A DNA stretch of 64,000 bases from JBOFHT01 sp051649785 (GTDB taxonomy: Archaea; Methanobacteriota; Methanobacteria; Methanobacteriales; Methanobacteriaceae). The position numbers and the translations under genes were made by a program. Below the pieces are notes generated by a model. It was not told where the DNA came from, made no database searches, and saw only the letters and a program-made list of their open reading frames with translations. The stretch spans positions 13,994 through 77,993 of the forward strand of contig JBOFHT010000074.1 in assembly GCA_051649785.1 (NCBI GenBank), given 5' to 3'. Of this stretch, positions 25,510-36,494 are shown in pieces; the stretch's first letter is position 1, and every line of letters begins with the position of its first letter.

Positions 25510-26621
25510 TTGATACACCTTTGTCTTATATTAATAGATTTTTAACCTACAATATGCAATTAATGACGTTAGCATCCGAATATAGTACCTTTAGTAAAAA
25601 TCTAAAAATGGTGCCTATATTAGTGATTAATATTAATAATAACATTAGCAAATTAGACCTAATTAATGGATTAGCATATAACTTATGGACCATAGATAAT
25701 ATTATTATTAATAACAATACTACTAGTTATTAACTTGAGAGCAAGTTTTTTATTAATTGTTTAGTAATGACTATTAATTGCATATAATATATACTTTTCA
25801 ACTCATCGAATATATAGTTTATCATTAAAACATTTTTATTACTGCCATAAATGTTAAAGAGCAATGAAAATTAATTAACTAAGATACGATTAATACTGGA
25901 TTAATGTTCAAAAGCTAATTTTTAAAATTTATAATAAATAAAAAAAGTTACAATGAAACATTTTTAATTATGTTAAATATTTGATTAAAGGAATATAATT
26001 ATAACAAACCATGAATTTTTAGTTTTTTATATTTAAACATTATAAAAAGATAACATTTATATACAAGTTCCAATAGATTATTGTATAGTTCTTATATATG
26101 CGAACATGTTATAAATAGTTAAAATAAATATCATAACAACCGCCATAACAAGCAATATTCAGAATTATTAATAAAATTATTGTAATTAATTATATTTATT
26201 TTTTATAGTTATTTTAATTACTATAATTAAGGTAATTATTTAATGATAATTACAATTAGATACAAATAATGCTTGCAATTAATTTAAGGTTTAGTTAATA
26301 TTTAAAAACTCCATAATTATGTAAATAAGAGCTAGTTATAGTAAAAATTATAATTTAATTAAAAATTATTCTAATATTTCCTAATAGTTAATTACATATT
26401 GGTTAAAAGTTGAATAAGTCTTAATTGATAATATTAATTTTTAAAACTCGATTAAATCCTAATTAAAATCTAAAAATCATTTATTATATATTTACATAAA
26501 AACTAAATACAGATTTTTTAAATGATTTAATTCAATAATTATACCTATAATTTTTATTATAGCTCAATAGACTATAAAATTGTTTGTTGATAAAAAAATA
26601 AATAAAAAGATAAGTGATAAT
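25510..26621. promoter_or_regulatory. 1.1-kb msvR-fpaA divergent regulatory region
   Basis: An unusually long AT-rich spacer without a credible gene. A TATA-like TTTATATAC is at 26056-26064. An imperfect inverted repeat, TTCT-N8-CGAA, at 26089-26104 is one base from the TTCG/CGAA pattern that I recall for MsvR sites. Isolated CGAA half-sites occur near 25576 and 25806. If the TATA at 26056 drives fpaA, the leader is over 500 nt. Regulation by MsvR is inferred from gene order. Confidence 0.45.
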
Positions 26622-27845
26622 ATGAAAGCAAAAGCAATGAAAATTGGAGAAGGCGTATACTGGATTGGTGTTCTTGACTGGGATTTAAGATCATATCATG
26701 GATATACATTAGATGGAACTTCATACAATGCATATTTAGTATTTGGTGAAGATAAAGTTGCATTAATTGATAATGCATACCCTGGAAAAACTGAAGAGCT
26801 TATGGCACGTGTAGATGATGCATTTGCACAAGAAGGAAAACCTGTTAAAGTAGATGTACTTGTACAAAACCATGTTGAAAAAGATCATAGTGGAACATTA
26901 GTAGATTTACATAAAAGGTTCCCAGAAGCTCCTATTTACTGTACAGAAATAGCTATTAAAGGATTATTAAGACATTATCCTAGTTTAAAAGGAGCTAATT
27001 TCGAAACTGTTGGAACTGGTGAAGCATTAGAACTTGGTGGTAAAACTTTAGCATTCTTAGATGCATTTTTATTACATTGGCCAGACAGTATGTTTACATT
27101 ATTAGTAGAAGACGGAATTTTATTCCCTAATGATGCATTCGGACAACATTTATGTTTCCCACAAAGATTTGATACTGAAATTCCAGAATATGTTCTCATG
27201 GATGCAACTAAAAAGTTCTTTGCTAATTTAATTGTGCCTCTTGCACCATTAGTACTTAAAAAGTTTACTGAAGTAACTGAATTAGGTTTACTTGAAAAAA
27301 TCAAAATGATTGCTCCTTCCCATGGTCAAATCTGGACTGATCCTATGAAAGTTATTGGAGCTTATAGTGATTGGGCTACAGGTAAATGTAAAGATAAAAT
27401 GACTATTGTATATGACACAATGCATTACTCCACTCAAAAAATGGCACATGAAGTAGCTGAAGGTGCTATGGCTGAAGGATTTGATGTAGAAATATTTTAC
27501 TTACATGAAGATGAACGTAGTGAAATAGTCAAAAGTATTTTAGACAGTAAAGCTGTAGCTTTTGGAATCCCAACTATTAATGATGAACCATTCCCAAGTA
27601 TTGGTGACATATTATTATACTTAAAAGGTCTCAGATTCCAAAGAACTGGAATTCTAAGAAAAGCTGTAACATTTGGTTCAATGGGAGGAAGAGGTGGAGC
27701 TGTAAAGTCTATAGCTGAAGACCTTTCTAATTCCGGATTTGATGTTATTGACCAATGCGAAATCTTATATGTTCCGGATGAAGAAGATAACACCGCGTGC
27801 TTTGAATTAGGTCAAAAACTAGCAAAAGAAGCTAAAAACTTATAG
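26622..27845 (+). CDS. fpaA: F420H2 oxidase (flavodiiron protein FpaA)
   Basis: The 407-residue flavodiiron protein has the metallo-beta-lactamase-like diiron site NHVEKDHSGTL and the C-terminal flavodoxin domain (from ~residue 255; MTIVYDTMHYSTQKMA, then TFGSMGGRGGAVKSI). Archaeal FpaA reduces O2 to water with F420H2, protecting methanogens from oxygen. GTGAT precedes the ATG at 26622; a 14-codon upstream extension to a TTG is unlikely. It is divergent from msvR and followed by a rubrerythrin, an oxygen-defence unit. Confidence 0.94.
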   Translation: MKAKAMKIGEGVYWIGVLDWDLRSYHGYTLDGTSYNAYLVFGEDKVALIDNAYPGKTEELMARVDDAFAQEGKPVKVDVLVQNHVEKDHSGTLVDLHKRFPEAPIYCTEIAIKGLLRHYPSLKGANFETVGTGEALELGGKTLAFLDAFLLHWPDSMFTLLVEDGILFPNDAFGQHLCFPQRFDTEIPEYVLMDATKKFFANLIVPLAPLVLKKFTEVTELGLLEKIKMIAPSHGQIWTDPMKVIGAYSDWATGKCKDKMTIVYDTMHYSTQKMAHEVAEGAMAEGFDVEIFYLHEDERSEIVKSILDSKAVAFGIPTINDEPFPSIGDILLYLKGLRFQRTGILRKAVTFGSMGGRGGAVKSIAEDLSNSGFDVIDQCEILYVPDEEDNTACFELGQKLAKEAKNL

Positions 27846-27999
27846 GTATTTAAACTTATAAAACCTGAAACAGCTTCAAAACTTAAAATATAAATAGAAG
27901 ATAATATATAAATAATAAAATGAATATATTAGTAGTATTACTTAGTAATGATTACTACTAATTATTCTAATATTTATATAAAATAATGGAGATAAAATT

Positions 28000-28416
28000 A
28001 TGGCAATTGAAAATGAACACAAAATCGGAGTTACAAAGGGAACAGATATAGAGAAAGAAGTACAAGCTAATTTTATGGGCGAATGTCAAGAAGTAGGCAT
28101 GTACTTAGCTATGGCTAGACAAGCTACTAGAGAAGGTTTCCCTGAAGTAGGCGAAGTTTTAAAAAGATTAGCTTTTGAAGAAGCAGACCATGCTGCAAGA
28201 TTTGCTGAAATGAATGGTGTTATAAAACCTACCCTTAAAGAGAACTTAGAAATGATGTTAGAAGGAGAACAAATGGCAAATAAAGAGAAAAAAGCTGCTT
28301 CAGTTAAATCCGCAGAAGCTAATCTCGAAGATCCTGCTGATTTCTTCAATGAAAGTTCAAAAGACGAAGGTAGACATGCCAAAGCATTAATGGGAATCTT
28401 AGAAAGATACTTCTAG
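28000..28416 (+). CDS. Rubrerythrin-like diiron protein (no rubredoxin domain)
   Basis: A 138-residue four-helix ferritin-like protein with the paired diiron ligands ANFMGECQEVGMYLAMARQA, AFEEADHAARFAEM and SSKDEGRHAKALMGIL. The C-terminal rubredoxin domain of classic rubrerythrins is absent. It probably reduces peroxide, receiving electrons from a separate carrier. GGAGAT lies before the ATG. It follows fpaA by 154 nt and probably shares its oxygen-stress control. Confidence 0.92.
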   Translation: MAIENEHKIGVTKGTDIEKEVQANFMGECQEVGMYLAMARQATREGFPEVGEVLKRLAFEEADHAARFAEMNGVIKPTLKENLEMMLEGEQMANKEKKAASVKSAEANLEDPADFFNESSKDEGRHAKALMGILERYF

Positions 28417-28995
28417 TTTTTTTAATTTTTTTGAATTTTAAAATTCCATATATCAATAGCTAATACATTTAATTATTTCTTAATTAGCTATTATTATTTT
28501 TATTTTTACTTTTTAAATTAAATAATCATACACTCATGAAACGGAGATGGTTATTAATATTACTTGATTTACAAGTTTTTCTTTTTGAATAAAATTCCAC
28601 CATAGTACAACAAATTTATATTCCCATGATTCAAATTTTCTAGAATCCACACTATTTTTAAAATATCCAATTAACTAAATACAATACAAGGCATTATCTT
28701 TACTAATCTATCAAAATAAATCAAAGATTACTGACTAAACTAAAGTTTTTCAATTAGAAAGTTAATTTAAAGTATTGAGAAAATAAGAATTAGTAAATTG
28801 GAAAAAGAAGAGAAAAAAATGTAATTTAATTAAAAAATAATAAATAATCTATAAAAAATTTTTACTGAATATTCACTAAGCAAAAAATACTTTTTTCTTG
28901 ATTCTTGATTTTTACTGGAATTAATTATTAAAAAAATCATTTACTATATTATAATTATAAATTACTATTTTTTAAAGTTTGAATTTTAAAGTTGT
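28417..28995. terminator. Convergent 3' region after rubrerythrin, with terminator hairpin
   Basis: T-runs (28417-28431) follow the rubrerythrin stop. A 10-bp inverted repeat, AATAGCTAAT...ATTAGCTATT (28455-28464 / 28483-28492), is then followed by TATTATTTTTATTTTTAC, a likely terminator. From about 28750 to 28960 the DNA resembles the 3' flank of the next adhesin gene (31780-31930). No gene was seen. Confidence 0.55.
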
Positions 28996-31319
28996 CTAGT
29001 TTTTACGCCTATAAAATGGTACAAAAGCTAATACTAAAATTATTAGCAAAACAGCTAATGGAATACCCGTAGATTTCATACTAATAGCAGTACTAACAAT
29101 AAAATTAGTATTATTAGTAATATTAGTATTATTCGTAATATTGGTGTTATTAGTAATGTTAGTATTATTCGTAATATTGGTGTTATTAGTAATGTTAGTA
29201 TTATTGTTGCCTATTACTTCAATGTTTGTCGTGCTAGTAATTATTGATCCGTTAGTAAGTGTAGTTTCTGAATTAAAAGTATAATTACCTTTATTATTAA
29301 ATTTACCGGTAAAACTCAAAACTTTTTCACTATTAGGATCTATATCCACAATCCAATTTAATGTATTAGTTGTTTTATTATAAACAGCACCATTAAGACT
29401 AGTCACAGCAAAATTCTCAGGCAAATAAACCACAACTTTAACATTACTTCCAGTACCATTGCCTCCATTAGTAACAATCACAGTACCAACAACAGACCCA
29501 TTAACTCTCACTTTATCTTTATCTAAAATCAAATCAGTACTAACATTAGAATATACTAAGTTGAAATTCACACTTAATAATTGATTATCAACAAAGCCAT
29601 TAACATTAGTAGAATGAACTAGATAATTGATAGATTTATTAAATCTTGCATCGAAAATATTATCATTAACAATAGCAATAAAATAAGGTAATAGACTATT
29701 ATTATCAATAATCCCCTTATTTAAAGCAAAGATATAATCTAAAACAACAACACTACCATTAACAACTATAATATTCTTAGAACTTAAGCTAGCAACAAAC
29801 CAATTAGACAAAACAAAACCATTGTAATCAACATCAGCAGTAGGAGTATTATACCCCCAATAATTATAATCTGCATTAATATTACTGTTATTAGTAGATA
29901 TATCAAAATTTGTATTGTTGAGGAGTCTATTATAGTTAATTTTAATATTATTAGAAATATTAACTAAAATTCCTTTAGTATTATTTAATAGATTACAACT
30001 AATAATGTTAATGTTATTACTACCATTAATAAAAATTACTTGCCCATTTTCTAGGAAATTAGACTCACTAATATTCATATTACTGCCATTAATATGTATT
30101 GCTGCACCATATAAGGCAGTATTATTATTAAATATGCATTTACTCATATTCATACTAGGATTATAATTTCTATAAAAAATATTAGTAACAGCTCCTCCAT
30201 TAACCGCATTATTATTATTAAATATAGAATTACTAATTCTCACTATGCCTCCACAATTAGATATGGCACCCCCATACGTTTCATTAGCATTATTATTATT
30301 AAAAGTAGAATTGGTTGTAATTAATCTAGAATATACATTACAGATAGCCCCACCGCCATAAATTCCAAATATTGGGCTTCCTCCATTGTAAGTTCCATTT
30401 GCAACATTATTATTAAAAGTAGAATTTATTGCATTTAAAATATATCCATTATTGTAGATAGCACCACCAGATTTGGCTTTATTATTATTAAAACTAGAGT
30501 TACGTACAGTAACATTCCCATTAGTATCAATAGTAATTGCACCACCAGTTTGATTAGCATTATTACTATTGAATGTAGAATTGAATATTGTGGAATTAAA
30601 GTGCCTAACAAATATAGCACCACATCAAATCCTGAAACACTATTATTTGAGAATATAGAATCTTTAATAGTAACATTGCCTAAAACAATAGTATTCAAAT
30701 CACCACCTTGATAACATATAGCACCACCATAAGTCACAGCACTATTATTTGTAAAATTAGAGCTACTTATGTCAGTATTGAGAGTATTACTAGTGAAATA
30801 TATTGCTCCTCCCCAATCAGCATTGTTATTATTGAATTGGCAATTAGTTATATTCATTTTTCCATTATTATAAATGGCACCACCATTAGTCCCACTACTG
30901 TTATCAATTATACAACTTGTTAATGTTAAATCTCCATTATTGTAGATAGCCCCACCAGTATTATTATTTCCATTAATCAATACAATTTTTATTAGTGTTA
31001 GGTTATTCCCAGTTGTTATATTAAATATTCTTCCAAATTTTTGTGCATCTATTATTATAGTTTCTTTATTTTTACCCATCAAAGTTATATTTTTATTTAT
31101 TACAATATTAGTTACATTATCAGAATATGTTCCTCCTTCAAGGATTATTACATCCCCATTTTGTGCATCAGTTACTGTTTTGTTTAAACCGCCCTCAGTA
31201 TTATTATTTATATTAATATCTGCAGCATAAGATACTGATAAACTGATTACTAATAAAAATAATAATGATAAACCAATGCTTAAGCTATTTAATAATTGAT
31301 TTTTTAATATTTTTCTCAT
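28996..31319 (-). pseudogene. Adhesin-like surface protein, split by a one-base frameshift
   Basis: Two overlapping-frame ORFs form one gene. The N-terminal part has a ribosome binding site (GGAGGTGA, ATG at 31319), a signal peptide (residues ~1-30, LSIGLSLLFLLVISLSVSYA) and beta-helix repeats with GGAIYNN. The frame shifts near 30622: GFD-VVLY should read GFD-GGAIFVRHF after adding one base. The second part continues the repeats, then a DUF11-like domain (VVVYLPENFAVTSLNGAVYN), an Asn/Thr-Ile repeat tail and a membrane anchor ending FVPFYRRKN. The whole would be about 774 residues. Possible explanations are a dead gene, phase variation or a sequencing error. Confidence 0.8.
29100..29205. repeat. 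36-bp minisatellite in the adhesin stalk
   Basis: About three copies of a 36-bp unit containing GTAATGTTAGTATTATTCGT encode a repeated NNTNITNNTNIT linker just before the membrane anchor. Its length is likely to vary between strains. Confidence 0.7.
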
Positions 31320-31952
31320 ATCAATTCTCACCTCCTTTTTATAATTTATTATGTATTTAATATTATTTAATACTTTTTATTTAATTTTTTAAAGGTATTG
31401 TAATACTATTATAATAGTTCTGCACTATTCTTACATAAAATAATAATAATAATGGTAACAATTAATTAAATTATAATTTATAAAATAATTATTAATATTC
31501 CCATCAACTATCAATAAAATAATTATAATTAATTATTACCAACCATACCCTCCAAATCATAAAATCGAGGTTTCAAGTCCCTTCAAGTCTGCCCACCAAT
31601 TTTAAATTAAAAAATGCATGAGGCATATATACATTGCCTATAAAAGGAAATACCATTTTTAATGATGCATTATATAAATAGAAAGTTTGATGGGTAACAA
31701 TGATCTTTTCACGGAGAAGATTAGTTTAAAGTGTTGGAAATTAAGAATTAAATAAGTTGAAAAATTAGTATAAATATATTTGAAAAAAAATAAATAAAAA
31801 AAATAATTTAATTAAATAAATAACCTATTGAAAATATTTTTACTGAATATCCACTAAAGAAAAATACTATTTTTCTTGCTTTTTTACTGAGTAAAAATAG
31901 ATTTTTATATATAACTAAATTACTATTTTTAAAGTTTGAATTTTAAAATTAT
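31320..31952. other. Spacer between two adhesin genes, with a tRNA 3'-end-like remnant
   Basis: It includes the upstream region of the frameshifted adhesin and the 3' flank of the next one. The segment 31568-31602 reads GAGGTTTCAAGTCCCTTC, then AAGTCTGCCCACCA, resembling a T arm, acceptor strand and CCA end. No matching 5' half was found nearby. The 31780-31930 part resembles the 3' flank of the neighbouring adhesin gene, including TTTTTACTGAATATCCACTA. Confidence 0.45.
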
Positions 31953-33413
31953 TTAGTTTTTACGCCTATAAAATGGTACAAAAGCTAATAATGAAGCTAT
32001 TAATAAAACAAATACCGGAATACCCGTAGACTTCATACTAACAGCATTACCAACAACATTATTAGTATTATTATTAGTGTTTGTATTATTAGTATTATTA
32101 GTAATGTTAGTAGTGTTTGTATTATTATGGTTGTTAGTACTATTATTTTCATTAAAAGTTACTTGCAAAGGTTGATTATCAACAAAACCATTAACATTCA
32201 TTGATTGAACATTATAATTAATAGATTTATTAAATCTTGCATCAAAAACTTTACCCTCAACAACAACAAAATAAGGTAATAAGCTATTATCAACAACACT
32301 ACCCTCATTCAAAGTAAAACTATAATCTAAAACAACATTACTGCCTCTAACAACAGTACTATTCTTAGATGTCAAATTAGCAACAAACCAATTAGACAAA
32401 GTTAACCCAAAATAATCAACATCAATTTCAGGAGTATTATCACCCCACCAATTAAAATCAATAAGTCCATATCCAGCATAGATTGCTAAATATCCACCAG
32501 TATTATTCAAAATTCTAGAATAAGACATATTCAAAAATCCAATATCATTATAAATAGCATTACCATACTCATCAGCAGAATTATTCACAAAATTAGTAGT
32601 CCTAATAGTAAGATTACCTAATCCATAATAGTCAATGCCTCCTATGGAACTGTCTCCCCCAATATTATAAATAGCCCCTCCTTTTTGTGCTTTATTGTTA
32701 GTTAATGTGCAATTAAACACATTTATACGATAAAGTAGAACAAGTGGATCCGCAGAAGTAGATCTTACAATAAAATTGAGATCCAATTGATCAATAGGTA
32801 TTTCAGGGAGGAATTCAGGAGGAGTGACATGACTATAAATAACACCACCATAAAAACCTGCAGAATTATTAGTAAATATAGAACCAGATATATCAATAAT
32901 CCCGTCCTCATTATAAATAACACCACCATAAAAACCTGCAGAGTTATTAGTAAATATAGAACATGATATATTAATAATTCCATTATTATTATAAACAACA
33001 CCCGCACTATGCAAAGCAGAATTATTAATAAATGTACAGTTTATTATAGTAAGGTTCCCTGTATTAGAAACAACAGTACCAGAACCCTGAATGTAAGCAT
33101 TTTTAATTATTAGATTTTTTAATGATAATCTACCAGAATTGTAGATGAACCATGATCCATTACAATCTATTATTGCTTTGTTATTAGGGTTGTTACTTTG
33201 AATAGTTATGTTCCTACCATTATGAATAGTCAGGTTAGTATTATTAACTCCACTATAAGTTCCATTTACCAAACTAATAGTATCATTACCTAAACTACCA
33301 TCTATTCCACTAGAAGTAGAATTATTAATCACAACATCTGCAGCTGAAGAGCCACTTATCGCAACACATAAAGATAACATTAATAGGATTATTAAGCTAA
33401 ATTTTTTTTTCAA
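31953..33413 (-). CDS. Adhesin-like beta-helix surface protein
   Basis: A 486-residue secreted protein. Residues 1-28 are a signal peptide (ending SGSSAADVV). Repeats of about 25 residues with the pattern NNSAGFYGGVIYNEDG form a right-handed beta-helix. The C-terminus has an Asn/Thr linker and a membrane anchor ending FVPFYRRKN, almost identical to the previous adhesin. I start at the TTG (33413), which has a perfect GGAGGTGA upstream; the longer ATG frame would place the ribosome binding site inside the gene. It is probably anchored at the cell surface for attachment. The ligand is unknown. Confidence 0.87.
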   Translation of the reverse strand: MKKKFSLIILLMLSLCVAISGSSAADVVINNSTSSGIDGSLGNDTISLVNGTYSGVNNTNLTIHNGRNITIQSNNPNNKAIIDCNGSWFIYNSGRLSLKNLIIKNAYIQGSGTVVSNTGNLTIINCTFINNSALHSAGVVYNNNGIINISCSIFTNNSAGFYGGVIYNEDGIIDISGSIFTNNSAGFYGGVIYSHVTPPEFLPEIPIDQLDLNFIVRSTSADPLVLLYRINVFNCTLTNNKAQKGGAIYNIGGDSSIGGIDYYGLGNLTIRTTNFVNNSADEYGNAIYNDIGFLNMSYSRILNNTGGYLAIYAGYGLIDFNWWGDNTPEIDVDYFGLTLSNWFVANLTSKNSTVVRGSNVVLDYSFTLNEGSVVDNSLLPYFVVVEGKVFDARFNKSINYNVQSMNVNGFVDNQPLQVTFNENNSTNNHNNTNTTNITNNTNNTNTNNNTNNVVGNAVSMKSTGIPVFVLLIASLLAFVPFYRRKN

Positions 33414-33860
33414 ATTTTCACCTCCATTTATAATCAATCAAACTATATTGAAAAAAACGATTTTTGTAATATTAAAATACATTATAATTAAATCAAAAAA
33501 AGATTAGTACAAAGTAAATAAATTTCAAATACTTTTTCACAATACACTAGATATATATAAATATCATAATATATAAGCATATAGTAAAACAAATGGCACT
33601 ATCAAAATGTTAGTTGTTGGAAAAAATTAATTAGCTGAAATTCAATTAAAATCAAATTAATCTAAATAATTAATCTTAAATTGTAGTATTAGCAATAAAA
33701 TTACAGTATATTATTGCTAATGCCTCAAACTTTGTGGATTTTTTAAAATATCATTTTTTTTATAATTTCATATTGTTTTCGTCCCACATAGTAGTAATAG
33801 TAGTAGTTGCCTTTTAATCTCGATTCTTTTAAAATAAAAGACTATGATCAATTAGGCAAG
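33414..33860. other. Spacer between adhesin genes
   Basis: AT-rich promoter region of the 486-residue adhesin and 3' flank of the larger one. It contains TATATATAAATATCATAATATATAAG-like sequence near 33550 but no recognised gene or repeat. Confidence 0.4.
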
Positions 33861-36494
33861 TTATTTTTTCCGAAATATTAAGAATAATATATTTAGTAAT
33901 GATAAAATTAAAGCAATTGGCATTAACCCAGTATTTTCCATACTAGCATAACTATATTCATCCTGTTTGCCATAGTCATCTTTAACTTTAACTTCTAATG
34001 AATCATTAATCGACCTATTTTCATAGTATATGTTTGATGTTATTGTGTAGTTTCCTGCTTTTAAAAATTTCCCTGTAATGTAAAATACTTTTTCACTTGG
34101 GATTAAATTATCTATTAACCAAGTTAAAGTATTATATTCCTTATTATAAATAGCACCAGAAGGTATTTCACTTAGTATGAAATCATTAGGCAAATTTAAA
34201 ACTATTTTTAAATTAGTTTCTTTTGCATTTCCACTATTTAAAACTTTAAAAATAATGACTATAGGTTTATTAACAACAACATTACTTTCATTGATTTTTA
34301 AATTAGAACTAATATTGGAGCAATAACTTATTATACCATTATAAATGTTAATAAGTCCCCCATTACCCGAATATGTACCACTTAAGCTATAATTACCTTT
34401 ATCGTAGTTTTTGTAGTAATATTCTGCATAACCTTCAATACTTGTTCCACTTCCAACAAAAACACCATCAACAAAAAAACTAATATTTTGACCAGTAATA
34501 AGATTTCCCATATCATCAGTTAAACTTGCATATATAATCCCATTTACAGGGCAAATTGTTTTATTATCTACAAAAGTCAAATTAAGAGTCCCAATTAATC
34601 CCTTATTAAACACAGCATTACCTAAAGATGCAAAATTATTATACATTAAATTTTTCGAAATACTTAATTGAGCATTATTAAAAACAGCACCACCTAAATC
34701 TTTAGCACGGTTATTAATAAAACTAGAATTTATAACACTACCTATTCCATTATTATAAACAGCACCACCAGTTTCAGCATTATTATTCAAAAATACAGAA
34801 TTTTTTATATTATGCTTATTCCCAGCATTATAAACAGCACCACCTGCATAAATCACTGTGTTATTATCAAATACAGAGTCTTTTATAGCTTGCAACTCCC
34901 CTGCATTATAGATAGCTCCACCATATATACTTGCTGAGTTATTTGTAAACTTAGAACCATTAATTAATTGATTATCCCCAGTATTAAATATTGCACCTCC
35001 ATTATTTGATGCAATATTCTTACAAAATATAGAACTAATCACAATTTGATCTTTTCCAGTATTATAGATAGCTCCACCATTAACACTTGCTTTATTGAAT
35101 ATAAAAGTGGAATTAGTGATAGATTGATTCAGCCCCCAATTATGAATGGCCCCACCACTAACACTTGCAGTATTGTAACTAAAAATAGAATTAAGGATAG
35201 AATAATCTGAACCATTATTGTTATCAATAGCTCCACCATTAACACTTGCAGTATTGTAACTAAAAATAGAATTAATAATAGATTGATTAATGGAATCAGT
35301 ACTATAAATAGCACCTCCATCATTACCAGCAATATTATAAGTAAAATTAGAGCAGTTTATAGTGCTATTATTAGTCCCAGAAACAAAAATAGTGCCACCA
35401 TATCCTTTAGCTATATTCCTATCAAAACTAGAATTAATGATAGATTGATTATTGCAGAAATAATTATAAAATACAGCACCATTATTAGCAGAATTATTTT
35501 TAAAAGTAGAATTAATAAATTGCTGTTCGACACATACACTATTAAAAATAGCACCACCACCATTAGCTGCTTTATTTTCAATTAATGTAGAGTTTATCAT
35601 AGAGGTATTATAAGCAAAATAATTATATAACGCACCACCATAACTCTTAGCAGAATTATTTACAAAATTAGAATTAATTATTTTTTGGTCAGAAGATACA
35701 GTGTGTATAGCACCACCGGCATCTGCACTATTATTAATAAAAGTAGAATTGTGAATAGTATGGTTAGTACCTATAGTGTAAATAGCCCCACCATCCGCCC
35801 TAGTCACATTATTATGATTGAAAGTAGAATTAAAGATATATTGATTAATACCAGAATTATATATAGCTCCTCCAGAATTATTAGCAGAATTATATTCAAA
35901 AACAGAATTAAGGATAGATTGATTAGTACCTAAATTATAAATGGCTCCACCATACTGGGTAGCAGTATTATTTATAAATACCGAGTTAGTTATATATTGA
36001 TTAGTTTGATTATTATATATGGCACCGCCTCTCTCTGCAGTATTATTTATAAATGTGCAATTTATAATGGTTAAATTACCTGAATTATATATAGCCCCAC
36101 CATTAGCACCAAATCCATTCTTTATTATTAGGTTAATTAAACTTAAGTTTCCATTATTAATAATAAACCAATTGTTATTACAATCAATTACTGCTTTGTT
36201 ATTAGGGTCGTGACTTTGGATAATAATGTCGTTGTCACTGCTTATGGTAATGTTAGTATTGTTGTTTCCAGAATATGTTCCATTTGTTAAATTTATAGTA
36301 TTATTTGTAATGCTTCCTTTAATTCCTTCATCCGTAGTATTATCAATCACAACACTATTTGCAAATGCAGTATTGCTCAAAATTACAGTAAATGCAAATA
36401 TAATTGTTATTATTATGAAAAGATTTAAACAAATATTTTTGAATTTTCCTTGATTTAGTTTTTTTAAAATGTTTTTCACATCCATTTTTTGCAT
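33861..36494 (-). CDS. Large adhesin-like beta-helix surface protein
   Basis: An 877-residue secreted protein. Signal sequence: hydrophobic LNLFIIITIIFAFTVILSN at ~25-43, with AFA before NSVVID. About 20 repeats follow with the core GGAIYNxGxNQxIxNSxF (residues ~130-640). An Ig-like domain comes next (~650-715), then a DUF11-like domain (KVLNSGNAKETNLKIVLNLP) and a C-terminal membrane anchor (TGLMPIALILSLLNILFLIFRKK). It should coat the cell surface and bind neighbours or host material. The anchor differs from the other two adhesins, so it is a separate lineage. The start codon is uncertain within the first five codons. Confidence 0.87.
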   Translation of the reverse strand: MQKMDVKNILKKLNQGKFKNICLNLFIIITIIFAFTVILSNTAFANSVVIDNTTDEGIKGSITNNTINLTNGTYSGNNNTNITISSDNDIIIQSHDPNNKAVIDCNNNWFIINNGNLSLINLIIKNGFGANGGAIYNSGNLTIINCTFINNTAERGGAIYNNQTNQYITNSVFINNTATQYGGAIYNLGTNQSILNSVFEYNSANNSGGAIYNSGINQYIFNSTFNHNNVTRADGGAIYTIGTNHTIHNSTFINNSADAGGAIHTVSSDQKIINSNFVNNSAKSYGGALYNYFAYNTSMINSTLIENKAANGGGAIFNSVCVEQQFINSTFKNNSANNGAVFYNYFCNNQSIINSSFDRNIAKGYGGTIFVSGTNNSTINCSNFTYNIAGNDGGAIYSTDSINQSIINSIFSYNTASVNGGAIDNNNGSDYSILNSIFSYNTASVSGGAIHNWGLNQSITNSTFIFNKASVNGGAIYNTGKDQIVISSIFCKNIASNNGGAIFNTGDNQLINGSKFTNNSASIYGGAIYNAGELQAIKDSVFDNNTVIYAGGAVYNAGNKHNIKNSVFLNNNAETGGAVYNNGIGSVINSSFINNRAKDLGGAVFNNAQLSISKNLMYNNFASLGNAVFNKGLIGTLNLTFVDNKTICPVNGIIYASLTDDMGNLITGQNISFFVDGVFVGSGTSIEGYAEYYYKNYDKGNYSLSGTYSGNGGLINIYNGIISYCSNISSNLKINESNVVVNKPIVIIFKVLNSGNAKETNLKIVLNLPNDFILSEIPSGAIYNKEYNTLTWLIDNLIPSEKVFYITGKFLKAGNYTITSNIYYENRSINDSLEVKVKDDYGKQDEYSYASMENTGLMPIALILSLLNILFLIFRKK

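Noticed and set aside
29100..29205. CRISPR array
   Set aside because: The 36-bp periodic units have no unique spacers and lie inside a coding sequence; it is a minisatellite.
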